A stretch of 64,000 nucleotides of DNA from Davidsoniella eucalypti. Its lineage: Eukaryota > Ascomycota > Sordariomycetes > Microascales > Ceratocystidaceae. Below, one piece after another: positions 33,521 through 44,348 of this stretch (positions are counted from its first letter, which is position 1; each line of letters starts with the position of its first letter). The position numbers and the translations under genes were made by a program. The DNA is taken from the NCBI GenBank assembly GCA_004009845.1, contig RMBW01000085.1, forward strand, positions 62,001-126,000, in the 5' to 3' direction. Under the pieces are notes generated by a model. It was not told where the DNA came from and made no database searches. It saw nothing but the letters and a program-made list of their open reading frames with translations.

Positions 33521-36313
33521 GTCGTGTAGCGTTGTGGAGAGGGAGACGGTGGTGTATGCGTGTCGGCATAAACGGTATACACTACTTGAAAAGAACGGTC
33601 TTTTGCCGTGGTTCGCGATGGAGTATGATGTTCTATGCAGACGTAATCTCCGTGAATCAGTGCTTCCTTGGCTTCTTTGAAGGGCCTATCTGTCACACGA
33701 CAGGCTTGGTCATCAATAACTAAGATCACCACAGGCACAAGATGTGTGGATGGAATGTCTTGGGTCGACTAGATATTGCCTTTTTGGTCACAAAGAGAAA
33801 TAACGGTACGGAAGAAACAAACCTTTGAGGGCCCGGTGTAGAATTGGAAAGCTTGGACGGCCATTGTGCCAAGGGAGTGCCACAGATATATACAGCTAAC
33901 AGGTGAAGAAAACCGGCCTAGCAGAAGTTCTTGAGGCTTGAAACATCATGGCAATGATCTACAGGTGTTAGACTCCCTTACAAGACTCCTAGATCCTAGC
34001 CTCGTTCTCTCGATTACGCAGAGATGACCCAATAATGGGGGCTCAAACAGAAGAAATAACGTAGAGGGAATACAGGGAAATTGGCCCATGTTCGTATGTT
34101 GGGTGTCTCTACGTAAGACTTATACGCTATCAATATGCGGCAGCTTTTAGCAGTAGACAATAGTTGTTAGTGGTGGTCAAGTGAGCCAGTGAACCCTTTC
34201 AAGGGCCAGTGACAGTGGCGCTAGCGTGGTGCTAGTGAATGATGGCTCTCTAGAAGACTGCAGTTCTAGGCCTAGTGACCCTTGAATGGAGCCCCTAGAA
34301 TATTAGAAATGCTAGAAATGCGTACATAATGGGGCATTGTCAGTGGAGCTCTTCCCAACCAACTAATTTTACTGTTTTGGGCAGAATACAAAGTAGTGTG
34401 TTTGAGCACGCTATTGATTCTGGCTAGATCTAATGTTAGGATATATTAAAATCCACGATGGATCTGGAGATCCAATAGGACGATTTAATCCACAGGCGAT
34501 GGAGTGGCTGCCAAGTGTGTACAGGGATAGATCGACGTATCGGTTATAGTTTTGTCTATCTACATCACATGTATATACACATACTAATTAATATATGCCT
34601 ATACGAGAGAAAATACGGATTGGATAAGGTGAGAAGTTGTACTCAAAGCTGGCAGGCGAGAAATATCCGGTGTAGGCTAGTTGTCGACTGAAAGAAAGTT
34701 GTTGGATGGTTGGGCTGGCGGCTCTGAATATCTCCTCTCGATCCGAATGCGCAGTATCTTGTTTTCTTGTACTTCTATCTCTATTTTGCTTCCGACCTGA
34801 GCAGCTTACACTAGACCCATGAGCTAATAATGCCTGCTGCATTATCGCTGCATATGCAGCATCGCTGAACTACATGCGGAGCCCAGCAATCAAAATGGAG
34901 TACCAGCCTTTCACTGTCTATAGTCTTCACCGTCACCTCATTAGGAGGAGCAGCACATGTATAGTGCAATGCAGTGACTCCAACAGTGGTGCTAGTCTTA
35001 CATATCAAGAGTTTGTCTTTTTGTCTTCGATTGGCACCGACCACGGAACAAACAAAGAAAGTCGTCACGCCAATCATCGTGTCTTGCTACGCACGCTACT
35101 GCATCAAGAATACGGTCTATCTCTTTGTCTCCGTTTCCCTTATCTATGCCGGACTCCGGTTAGGCTGGACACCTGGATCATGGTTTGAGCCGCCCGGTTG
35201 GGCTCGGGCCAGTAGGTGACCGCAACCCAAGTCGATAAGACTATAGCCAGTGCTACTTGTTGACTCCAAGAAACGCATGAGGAGGAAAAAGAGGAGGTTT
35301 TTATTTTTTATTTTTTTGCTGGTTTGGTAAGACCATCACACGAGATCAGGAGGACATTTCTGTGACAAATGCAACCACTATACAACATCCCATTCCATTC
35401 ATCTGCTTCATTTCATGACGTTAAGCGACTCCACGGCAAAAGCTGGAAAAGCTCCCAGCGCTGCAAACCCATTGGGCCTAATTGGTGTCTCCAATGCGAT
35501 TTTGCCTCCGGAATGTAGTCATGCCCGTGGTATTTCCAGGTCGGTGGACTAGAAACATGCCGAACCCTTCTCGCACTTGGCGGAACGAATCGATAAGGGG
35601 CACTTGCACTGTAGGCTCTGTATCTCCAGGGGTGCCATGCCTGTGCAGGAGCGCTGAAGTAGAGCTAGCCAGTAGATCTAGTTGGTCAATAGCGAGTAGG
35701 ATCAGGTAGATTCAGCAGTACGGCGCACTGCTGTGGGCACTGTAGCACCGAATGCGATAACAAAGGCGGTGGAGACCTTGCCGGGAGATTTCTGGAATTT
35801 TCTCATACTTTTGGTCCTGGTCAATACCAGTTTATTGAACCGAAAAGTCCTAGAAAACCCAGCCGTTTCTCTCCTTCTCTCGATTTATTTCTGGTTTTTA
35901 TCTGCTTATCACACACACTATATATAGTCTTCTATACAACCTTTGCCACTACTGCAACCATCAAGTCTTTTGTGATTTTCACATTGAAACCCGATTTTTT
36001 GAGACATCATCCCACCTTCTCCAAAATACCAACTTTTAAACAACTTTTTTTCTTATTTCGCTGCCGATAAAGCAATACAAAATTCCACGCCGCCCGACAT
36101 CAAACAAACCCCAGGTTTCTTGTCTCGAATCGAAACATCACAATCACAATCATAATCTCAACAGTCGTCATCTTTATCGTCGCTATCGCCCGCTGATCGC
36201 CGTCTACTCTCCGACTTCGATCATCACCGCCGATCCCTTACTTTTGATAAGAGCCAACGAGGCCACCCTTTCAGCTTTTCCCACGAAACCGCCACACTGG
36301 AATAACAGTAGTC
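33521..36313. other. Intergenic, 2.8 kb, upstream of the antizyme gene
   Basis: 33521-33900 is the promoter side of the Yippee gene. 33900-35800 has only short frames. 35850-36313 becomes CT-rich with TATATATAG at 35919-35927, consistent with the antizyme core promoter and a 5' leader of roughly 350 nt. Confidence 0.5.
35919..35927 (+). promoter_or_regulatory. TATA box candidate of the antizyme gene
   Basis: TATATATAG about 390 bp ahead of the antizyme ATG, followed by CT-rich leader sequence. Motif match only. Confidence 0.35.
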
Positions 36314-37370
36314 ATGGCGCAAATGAAAAATTCCAGTATGACCAGTAATAATTACTTTGGCAACACTGACAACGCCCAGCGTGCGTCGGTGCTCGCCAGC
36401 TGCTACATCGTTGACTCTTCCGCCAACATTTCCGGCCTCCATTACTCTACTACCGGGGCTACCGGTACGTTATCTCTCCGCAAACTCTCGGGTCGGCTCT
36501 CTTATCTTTACCGCGTACTAACATATGTCATTCCATTGTAGGGGCCGAGTGGTATTCCTGAGGTCCCTTCCTTAGATGTACCATCACCACCGTCAAGCCC
36601 CCCCCTCGCTGCCTTCAACTCGTCTGGCCAAATTACCATCATGCCCAAGCCGGGCCGTGGACGCAGCAATAGCCGCGCGATGCGAGGGGGGGCTGCACTG
36701 ACCATCAGAGAGGATTGTGAGAGATTCTTCTGTGAGACCATGGCGACTGTGTTCCTGGGTGAGAGGAATTCGGCCCAGCCTGTCTCCGTTCTGAACAGTG
36801 TAGACACATACATGCCGACGCCGCCCGAGGATGCTCCCATTGGCGTCGGTCATGGCGGCTACCATAACGACAACAACAACAACTACTACTATGGATACGG
36901 ACGCGCTCGTAATGCTAGTATCGACTCCCCTGTCTGCCCGCCCATCTGCCCTATTGTAGCCTGGGCCGAGATTTGGGATTTCCAGGGCGGTGCTAGTTTC
37001 CGAGCTTTCGTATCTGAAGATAACGGCGCGAGAACGCTATTTGTATTCTTCCACGATAGCGTTGTTCCTCTCGACTTGAAGCCTGCGTACGTACTTTTTC
37101 CAACTCTACACACTTAGTCACGCTCTAAGCACAAATTACTAACAGAACTATCACATATACAGTCTTATGGCCATCATCGAACTTGCTGAGGGGCCTCTCA
37201 ACTGCGTTGACGTCGCTGTTCTCATTGACCGCCACACCGACCAGGGATCTGCCAGTGCTTTAATGCGCAGCCTGCAGTGGGTTGGTTTCAAGCTGGAAAC
37301 GCTGGAGCAATGGGGTAACCACGTCGACATCGTCAGTGACCGTTGGCAAACTATGCGTATGGAGGTTTGA
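36314..37370 (+). CDS. OAZ1: Ornithine decarboxylase antizyme, requires +1 frameshift
   Basis: Polyamine-induced inhibitor that binds ornithine decarboxylase and sends it to the proteasome. Frame 0: exon 36314-36464, then after a GTACGT...TACTAAC...TAG intron 36542-36558, stopping at TGA 36559-36561 (56 codons ending AEWYS). The main body is in the +1 frame: 36560-37086, intron 37087-37162, then 37163-37370 (244 codons). The C-terminal half carries the antizyme fold: a FRAFVSEDNGARTLFVFFHD region, then LMAIIELAE and VDVAVLIDRH...LMRSLQWVGFKLE, matching the D-R...L-x-R-x-F-x-W/F-x-G-F-E signature. A stop in frame 0 placed at UCC UGA is the family hallmark, so this is not a sequencing error or pseudogene. 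Confidence 0.92.
36553..36562 (+). promoter_or_regulatory. Programmed +1 ribosomal frameshift site
   Basis: TAT TCC TGA G: frame-0 codons UAU, UCC, then the UGA stop. After UCC is decoded, skipping one U lets the ribosome read GAG GUC CCU in the +1 frame. UCC UGA is the shift site of most known antizyme mRNAs, and polyamines raise the shift frequency in those systems. Confidence 0.9.
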
Positions 37371-37914
37371 AACGACCAATTCCATTCATGATTAAAAAAA
37401 AAGTAACGCCATGACTGAACGGCCCTCGAGAGGGACGTTGATGAAGCTTTTTTGTGTGCTTATCAGTGTTTGTTTTCCTATCTTATCATTCTTCTTCCTA
37501 TTTTTACCCCCTCTTACTCTTTTGTTCGCTCCCTTCAAGTTTCCTCGTCCCTTTTATGTCTCTAGCTACTTGTAAATTATCACCAATGGAGCGACCTCAA
37601 CTTGAAAGCCACTGGATATAGCTCGATAGTGCATCTGCATATCCCACGGTAACTCTACTGCGAGTTTGTTATTCTTGCTGTTGTTTATCTTGTTTCTTTT
37701 GATCTTTTTTGCTTGATTTTTACTTGATATATTCTTACCAAACTTTAGTTATCAAATTGCGCATATTATCTGTTTCTTGTACTATTTCCATTCAATCTTG
37801 TGATTTGTGCAAACTATATCATTAAACCAGGTCTCTATATGTTTTCATCCCGTAAAGCTAAGTGAATGATGTGGCAGTTTTGTTGTGACATCCGTGATGT
37901 ATCTTTTGGGGTCC
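37371..37914. other. Convergent 3' spacer of antizyme and his7
   Basis: CT-rich then AT-rich untranslated sequence. No gene seen. Confidence 0.5.
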
Positions 37915-39654
37915 CTATATTTCGGCTTCATACTGGCGGACTTTGAGGGATTTCTCTTGTAGGTAGTCCTTGACTTGCTTGACTGTATATTCGCCACGGT
38001 GGAACATACCAGCACCCAATGCGGCATCTGTCGTTGTCTTTTCAAACACATCAGCGAAATGAGCGGGAACACCAGCGCCGCTAGACGCAATAACGGGGAT
38101 GTTGACGGCATTCTTAACCTGAGTAATCAACTCATGATCGAAGCCGCTGTTGGTGCCGTCCTTGTCGATGCAGTTCAACAGAATCTCTCCACAGCCCATG
38201 GCCTCGACGGCCTGCGTCAACTGTACGACATCTATGTCGCGGGTTTCGCGGCCACCCTTGATGGTGCAGGCGTACCAACAGTATTTCTCGCCGTTGGGAC
38301 CGGGTGTCGCGGTCGGGATCGTGTTGTGTGTGGTGTCGATTGGAGATGCCATGTACACGCGCCTCGGGTCAACACTAACTACAACGGCTTGGTTGCCGTA
38401 GGCCTGAGAAATTTGCTCGATAGCGGTCTTGCCGGAGATCTTGCGGCCGGCAGCATAGTACTCTTCTGCGGCAATCACCGCGTCAGAGCCGATGGAGACC
38501 TTGTCGGCACCGGACTTGAAGTACATGGTGGCAATTTGTAGTGCTGAGACCTTGGAGCCGTCAACGTCGACGGTATCGCGAATACCGCCGCCAATGGTAA
38601 GCGGCACAAAGACCGTCTTGCTCGTCATCTCCAGAATCTTTAGCATAGGCACATCAGCTACAGGTAGATCACGGAAGCTGGTAATGTTGAGGAAGGTGAC
38701 CTCGTCGGCACCCTGTTCGTAGTATTTCTTGGCCATCTCTACAGGCTTGCCAAGGTTGCGGACGTTGCCGCCATCCTCCTTTTCACGCACATCGTACTGG
38801 TCACCCTTGGTGACGACTAGATCGCCCTGGTCGTTGGTGCGCACATCTAGACAAGCGATGACACGGCGGGTTAGTGAGTCACGGAATAGCTTGGGTGATA
38901 GGCCTTCCTTGGCCGATTGCACAAGGGACTTGGCTCCAGCGCCACTGAGGAAGTCACGTAGGGTACGTAGACCGGCTACGCCACTCTTCTCAGGGTGGAA
39001 CTGGGTAACAAAGATGTTGCCCTTGGCTACGGCACCAACAAAGGTCTCGGTGCCGTATGTACCGATAGCCACGGTCCAGCCCAAGGCCTCTAGCTTGCCG
39101 GGCTCATACGGCGCCATGTATGAGTGCACGTAGTAGTACTTGCTGTCTGGACGCAAGCTGTACATCTCCAGGCCACCGGTTGTAGCGTCGTTCCAGCCAA
39201 TATGAGGGACGGCCTTGGTCGACTCGTCGAAACGCTTAAGCGTCACGGGAATGATGCCTAGACCAGGAATACCGGGGGCTTCTTCGGAACCTTCAAAGAT
39301 AGCCTGTTGACCGACACAGATTCCCATAAAGGGCTTGCCTGCAGCAATGTGCTGGCGGATAGGCTCTAGGAAACCTGCATTAGAAAGCTGAGTAAGGCAG
39401 TGACCAAAGTGGCCAACACCAGGCAAGATGAGTTTCTATGTGATACAGTGTTAGTTGCTACTATTGTGATTATTTTCGTTTTTTTGGTTTGTCTACAGGC
39501 TTGTGAGCCAGGATGTATTAACACTTACATCGGCCTTTGCAACGTCTTCCGGAGTGTTCACCCACTCAACCTCATAACCGACAGCTTCAATGGCATTCAC
39601 CAAACTGCGTATGTTGCCGGCCACATAATCTAGCAGATGGACCTTGTTTGACAT
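37915..39654 (-). CDS. HIS7: Imidazole glycerol phosphate synthase (HisH-HisF fusion)
   Basis: Bifunctional enzyme of histidine synthesis: the glutaminase releases ammonia that the cyclase uses to make imidazole glycerol phosphate, with AICAR feeding purine synthesis. Minus-strand exons 39654-39529 and 39435-37915 give 548 aa, as in yeast. The N-terminal glutamine amidotransferase has PGVGHFG, the nucleophile Cys82 in GICVGQQ, and the His/Glu pair in QFHPEKSG. The C-terminal TIM-barrel has RVIACLDVR, the DQYDVRE loop, PLTIGGGIRD and GADKVSIGSDA phosphate-binding turns and a final SSGAG. It shares a 474-bp bidirectional promoter with the TFIIIC subunit gene. Confidence 0.97.
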
Positions 39655-40128
39655 GGCTCACAAGGTCTGTTTATATGTGATTAAAATAGAGCAAATAGGA
39701 TGGACTCCGTCTTCGGAGCAGCACGTAGTAACAAGTTGGGAAACTTGCTTAGAACAGAACTTAGCGGTGATAGATTGACCGGCTCAGATACAAATCCTGA
39801 AAGGAAACACGAGATATTATGAACAAATTGGACCCTTTTGTTACAAGAGCCTTAAACTAGACGATATAAGCAATGGACCGTGACTCGTTTTTTTCGTAGT
39901 CACTGATCGTTTCGCCTGTTCCATCTTAGTCTTAGTAGAAGTCTAACATTGACGTCGTGGACAGCTGACACTCTGAAAGTGCACCTTGTAACAGCTGGCG
40001 TCAGCTGGCGCGATAAGTGCAGATAAGCTCTTTTGCTCTTTAAGGAAATAATACTCCATAAAGATTGAAGTGACCTTCAATCGCTTTGCGACACTCCAAA
40101 TTGCATCTTACTGTCATATCAAATCACC
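39655..40128. promoter_or_regulatory. Bidirectional promoter, HIS7 and TFIIIC subunit
   Basis: Contains TGACTC at 39881-39886 (half of the Gcn4/CpcA cross-pathway element), a TGACGTC core near 39950, and paired CAGCTGGCG repeats with GATAAG motifs near 39990-40025. No gene seen. Confidence 0.5.
39881..39886 (+). promoter_or_regulatory. Gcn4/CpcA-type element
   Basis: TGACTC followed by G instead of A, 227 bp ahead of the HIS7 ATG. Amino-acid biosynthesis genes of ascomycetes commonly carry TGACTCA sites bound by Gcn4/CPC-1. Confidence 0.4.
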
Positions 40129-41639
40129 ATGCCGTCGATATCGACGCATGAGATGTTGGCGGGCTCGATTGTCCGCCCCGCCCTGCAACCATATAAGTCC
40201 AAAGTGCCTAGCTATGACGACGAAGATGAGTGGGAATATGAGTACTCAGTTGACGAAACCGAGGTATGTCTACCAATTTATTTAACTACCTACGGTCTAC
40301 ACATAGTTTCTTCTTAGACTGACGATAATAGACGTATTACATTACTTTAGATCTCTCCATTCCTGAGTTCACTACCCGCGACTCTCGACACACTACCCAG
40401 GCCGGCCGAGGTGGCTATCTATCTTCTTGGATTGGGGATCCCAGCAAAACCAACAGCGAAGGCAGCCAAAAACCGCGTTACCGCTTTGCTGCCGATGATG
40501 GAGATGACGAGGACGACACCGAGCTTCCTGAACGCGAAGAACAGGATATGGATGATGGCGATATGCCTTCAGAAAACACAACACTAAAATCGCAAGCTAG
40601 CAAAGCGGCATCTAACAAAGCCCAAGCTGCTTCAACCGCTGATGACATAGAAGATACAAAGAACAGTGGGAAGAAAGAAGAGCCCGAGGCTGCAGAAATT
40701 CAAATCTTAGAGCTTCATTCTGAACAGCCAATCATCGCCTACCGCGGCCGCATCTTCGAGGGTCATTGGGCAGAGAATGTTGGCACTGAAATGATATTCG
40801 CAGCGCATAACGAGGAGACGCCCTTACCACGAGTTGATTCTTTACCTGGCAATGTCGATCTACTTGCAGCAAGCTCTACACGCATCCAAACCATAGAACG
40901 GAAGATCCAGCCTCGCATGGACATGAACCTAGCAGAAGTCAAGACACAGCTCGGTATTCGAGTGGTACCCGGCCGTGACTTGAATGGTGAGCGGCGCAGA
41001 CAAGCAACATTCCTCGAGAATTTGATGGCCGTGAAACGCATGAAGGGCGAGGAAGACCCAGTTCCCGTATTCGCCCGTCCACCACCAAACAAAACATTCA
41101 GAGACGATCGAGATCCAGATTGGAAGCCCAGACGGCGCAAGGTTCGGCCGGCAGAAGCAACACCCCGAGCTAATCGTTGGGTCAACGTCGATGGGATCGC
41201 AGACGGTAACGCCGAAATAGCTTCAGCTTCGGCTTCAGCACCAGCACCAGCACCAGTACCAGCACCAATACCAGCATCAGTCTCAGAAACACCGACGCCT
41301 GTACGCTTCCAACCTCTATGGCAGCCTTCGTCAGTCACCAACGGCGCAGTCCCATTCTTTTCTACGCCACACTTCAGACCACGACGCAAGAAACAACCGA
41401 TATCGGCTCCAGAAGAAACGAAGAAGCCCGTAAGCAAAGCAAGTTTGCCAGTGTCCAAATCAGCGCGTACGGCACTGCTATCGGAGGATCACGGTGTAAG
41501 CGTTTCTGGTGTTTCGGCTCCTGCTTCTGCTTCAACGCCTAGACGTAACTCAGATCCAGTACAGTCCTCGACTCAGAGTGCCCAGGAAGAAGAAAATGGA
41601 GAGGATGAAGATGAAGATACGGAGATGGGTGGTATATAA
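40129..41639 (+). CDS. TFIIIC subunit 6-like protein (tau55/Tfc7-type domain)
   Basis: Probable subunit of the RNA polymerase III assembly factor TFIIIC. Exons 40129-40263 and 40332-41639 give 480 aa; the acceptor at 40330-40331 was chosen because it restores the family core. That core is EYEYSVDETE across the junction into TYYITLDLS, and later LELHSEQPIIAYRGRIFEGHWAENVGTEMIFAA, the triple-barrel half contributed by this subunit. The rest is disordered: an acidic Asp/Glu block after the first strand, an Ala/Pro/Ser repeat (about 41220-41290), Arg-rich patches and an acidic end. The long C-terminal tail is of unknown role. Head-to-head with HIS7. Confidence 0.8.
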
Positions 41640-42124
41640 AGTATATAATATCTAATAATGACACATTTGTCATGGCAGGTTAACTCTGTCTCGCACAATA
41701 CCCTATGTATTAAACCACATGCCATCTATATCCCGTAGAATTTACCATATTGTCAACTACTAAACTAGACATCTTAAGCAAGTCTATCTTGTTTGGACAC
41801 TATTGCCGTTTTGAGAAAACACCGCTGTCTTGGCAATCGGGGAACCCCGCGCTCGAAGACCCACTATTTCCGCCCAAGCTGTACATCATAGGGGCCGGGA
41901 TTACAACTACCCTTCTCGAATCAACGGTAGCTTCCGTGATCCTACTACTCTATATATGCCAAGGAACATCCACCTTAAGATACATCCAAGTTTACATCTT
42001 TTTCTTTTTCATATTTTCAACCAATTTTGTCGATATCACAGATTAATATATATAATTCATTTTTTTCCCTTCTTTACTACCGTCAACAAAAAACTCGATA
42101 CACCCAAGCAAGAACAATCAAGCT
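41640..42124. promoter_or_regulatory. Upstream region of the HIUase gene
   Basis: Contains the CGG-N6-CCG site at 41837-41850 and a CT/AT-rich leader from about 41990. No gene seen. Confidence 0.5.
41837..41850 (+). promoter_or_regulatory. CGG-N6-CCG zinc-cluster site (UaY/Ppr1-type)
   Basis: TCGG, six bases, CCGC: an inverted CGG pair with the 6-bp spacing bound by the Ppr1/UaY class of Zn2Cys6 activators. In Aspergillus UaY binds TCGG-N6-CCGA and activates purine catabolism. It lies 275 bp ahead of the 5-hydroxyisourate hydrolase ATG; only the last base differs from the UaY consensus. Confidence 0.55.
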
Positions 42125-42514
42125 ATGGCCGAGAAAGCATCCATCACCTGCCACGTGCTCGACACCACAGCCGGTCGACCAGCCGCTGGCATCAACGTGA
42201 CTCTCGAGGCCACATCAGCGAAAACGAGCGGCCTACTATCTACCGACGACGACGGCGTTTTCAGCGCCACGACGGACGCCGACGGCCGCATCAAGCTCTG
42301 GAACAAGTCTATCGAACCGGCATCCAGTGTAGCTTCAAGTTCTGGCGAGAGTGTTTCTCGCTGGACGCTGCGGTTCGATACTGGCGCGTACTTTGGCGAG
42401 GGTAAAACGTTCTTTCCGGAAGTCGTGGTAGTCTTTGAGGTTCGTCCCGGCCAACATTATCATGTGCCGCTACTACTGTCGCCGTACAGTTACTCGACTT
42501 ACCGTGGCAGCTAG
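42125..42514 (+). CDS. 5-hydroxyisourate hydrolase (transthyretin-like)
   Basis: Second step of urate degradation: hydrolyses 5-hydroxyisourate, made by urate oxidase, to OHCU. A single exon gives 129 aa, slightly above the usual 110-120. N-terminal ITCHVLDTTAGRPAAGI includes the catalytic His at residue 10. The middle has GRIKLW and the RFDTGAYF strand. HYHVPLLLSPYSYSTYRGS at the end holds the family-defining C-terminal Y-R-G-S tetrapeptide that separates these enzymes from transthyretin. No N-terminal PTS2-like nonapeptide or C-terminal SKL is visible, so peroxisomal import is not supported here. Frame intact. Confidence 0.95.
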   Translation: MAEKASITCHVLDTTAGRPAAGINVTLEATSAKTSGLLSTDDDGVFSATTDADGRIKLWNKSIEPASSVASSSGESVSRWTLRFDTGAYFGEGKTFFPEVVVVFEVRPGQHYHVPLLLSPYSYSTYRGS

Positions 42515-43734
42515 ACAGTGAAATTCAATCTGTTCTCGCTCCTTTTTTCAATACGTCATTTTGGTTTTTTTTATCGTCTGTACTGTAATAGTGTATCCGT
42601 CTCTTAGATCAGGCAGATTCGATCCATGGCTTACCGAGGCTAGAATGTTCTGTGGACATTGGAGTTCCATTGCAAGGTTGCATTGGCAAAGAAATGTAGC
42701 GTTATGACTTGACTGTTCCCTTTCCAGTATAAACCATAGTCTTTCCATCACCTAAATATGGTGTTACTACGTCTAGCTCCACGACATGTAATGCTACCGA
42801 CATACAACTTTTATTTGTCTGTCACAAACATGAATAGTGTTCACGGTGGCAAATCTGTGACAACGTTATGGTATTCAGTACAATAAATATGTTAATTCTT
42901 AAACTGATACTGCTATAAAAATAATGGAAGAAAATACTAAAGAGTGTTGTAGTTTGTCATGAAGGTGTGGAGCGGGCTATGGGCTCCGGCTCTCTAAGTG
43001 TAATAATAGAGGAAATAATGCTATATAGGATGGAACGAGTGGATGCGATGCAGAAATGTAAGCGCCGTGCAAGGTTTTTTTTTGTCAATGTATGACTAAT
43101 AGACAAAACAAAAAGAGAGCAAAAACAAATAAGGTTGTACAATGGGTTTTGCCGTCGAAATAAGCGAAAAGGAAAGAAAAAAAAAGCTGGCTGTGTTGCA
43201 TTGCTAGCTGACCACTTAACCAAAAGTAACAGATCCAGCCTAGTGAGAACCAGTCGCCAACATAGCATGTTCTTGGTCACGCATTTGGTGATGGGGTGGG
43301 CAGGGAAATTGCAATGTTGCCTTTACAGACTGGTTAAGGCACAAACCAAGATAATAAAGATATAATGAAACGAAGGCTTGAAAACAAAAAGAAAAGAAAA
43401 ATAAGTAGGGCCAGCAGACTTGGGACCCGTACTCTGAAAATGGGAAAAATCACGTTCGTGATATCAGAAAAAAATACTCCACGCTGAAGAAGAAAAAAAA
43501 AATGCAGAAAACAGGGCCATGAATGCAAAGCCAACGCCTTAAGATACAAAAACAAAAGAAATAGATTCGCCCAAGGACGGATAGGTGCGTACGAGAGGTT
43601 CATAATCGGCGCTGCTCAATACTGTTTAGAGACTCAATTATGTCTCAAGGCATACTGTAGACGACTAAGCCACGCAGACCAGTGATACAGTTGAAACAGT
43701 TTTTAAGCTTCATCGAAGAAGCAAGACATTTCGT
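42515..43734. other. Convergent spacer, 1.2 kb
   Basis: Untranslated and AT-rich sequence with A/T runs. No gene seen on either strand. Confidence 0.5.
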
Positions 43735-44348
43735 TTACTGGCTGTTCTTGCGGCCGCGGCCAAACAGGCGACCAAAGCTACGGCGGCTCTTGCTGTCGCT
43801 GCTAGATGATGAGTCGGAGCTGAGCGGTCTCTCGTCAATATTACTGTCTCCAAGTTGTTGCTCGGAAGCCATGTGCGCCAAAACACTGAGATCTGTGTGA
43901 GAAGACGCCATGCTTTCGCGAGGTCGGTCGATGCTAGGCGTTGAACTGGTAGCTGACGTAGGTGACGGGATGTGGTGGGCGATTCCTGGACCGATAGAAG
44001 TGACGAGTGCGGCATCGATGCTGAAGCCGGCGCTGTTACGGTTGCTATTGCGGTTGCTTCGGCCGAGACCACTTAGATTGCGCTTCATCTGGCTAATCTG
44101 GAATGACTTGCGGGCTTTCGTGACGAACAAGTTGGGGTCAATGTCGGATGAACCCAGAGTCGCGTTAGGGCCGGTGTTAGCACCTGGGTATGGCAGTGTG
44201 GTGTTGCGATCTACGAGTGAATCATCAGTTAGTTGGGTTCCCATCTTGTCGTCGGTATGATAATACGAAAGATGAAAGACGTACCACCATTGAACGGTTC
44301 CGGGAAGCCAGTGTCCCGGCAGAGTCTGGGGCTAGGAAGACCAGACAT
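43735..44348 (-). CDS. Small Ser/Asn-rich basic protein of unknown function
   Basis: Minus-strand exons 44348-44285 and 44210-43735 (donor GTACGT, CTAAC branch site, acceptor CGTAG) give 179 aa starting MSGLPSPRLCRD. Features: a Lys/Arg segment KARKSFQISQMKRNLSGLGR in the middle, a Ser-rich acidic stretch with five or more consecutive Ser, and a basic, partly hydrophobic end (RRSFGRLFGRGRKNSQ) that could bind membrane or be phosphorylated at RRxS sites. No enzyme domain is recognised. The splice phase and the residue texture support a real gene. Confidence 0.65.

Noticed and set aside
40763..41458. 231-codon minus-strand frame
   Set aside because: Antisense shadow of the TFIIIC subunit gene, no independent domain.
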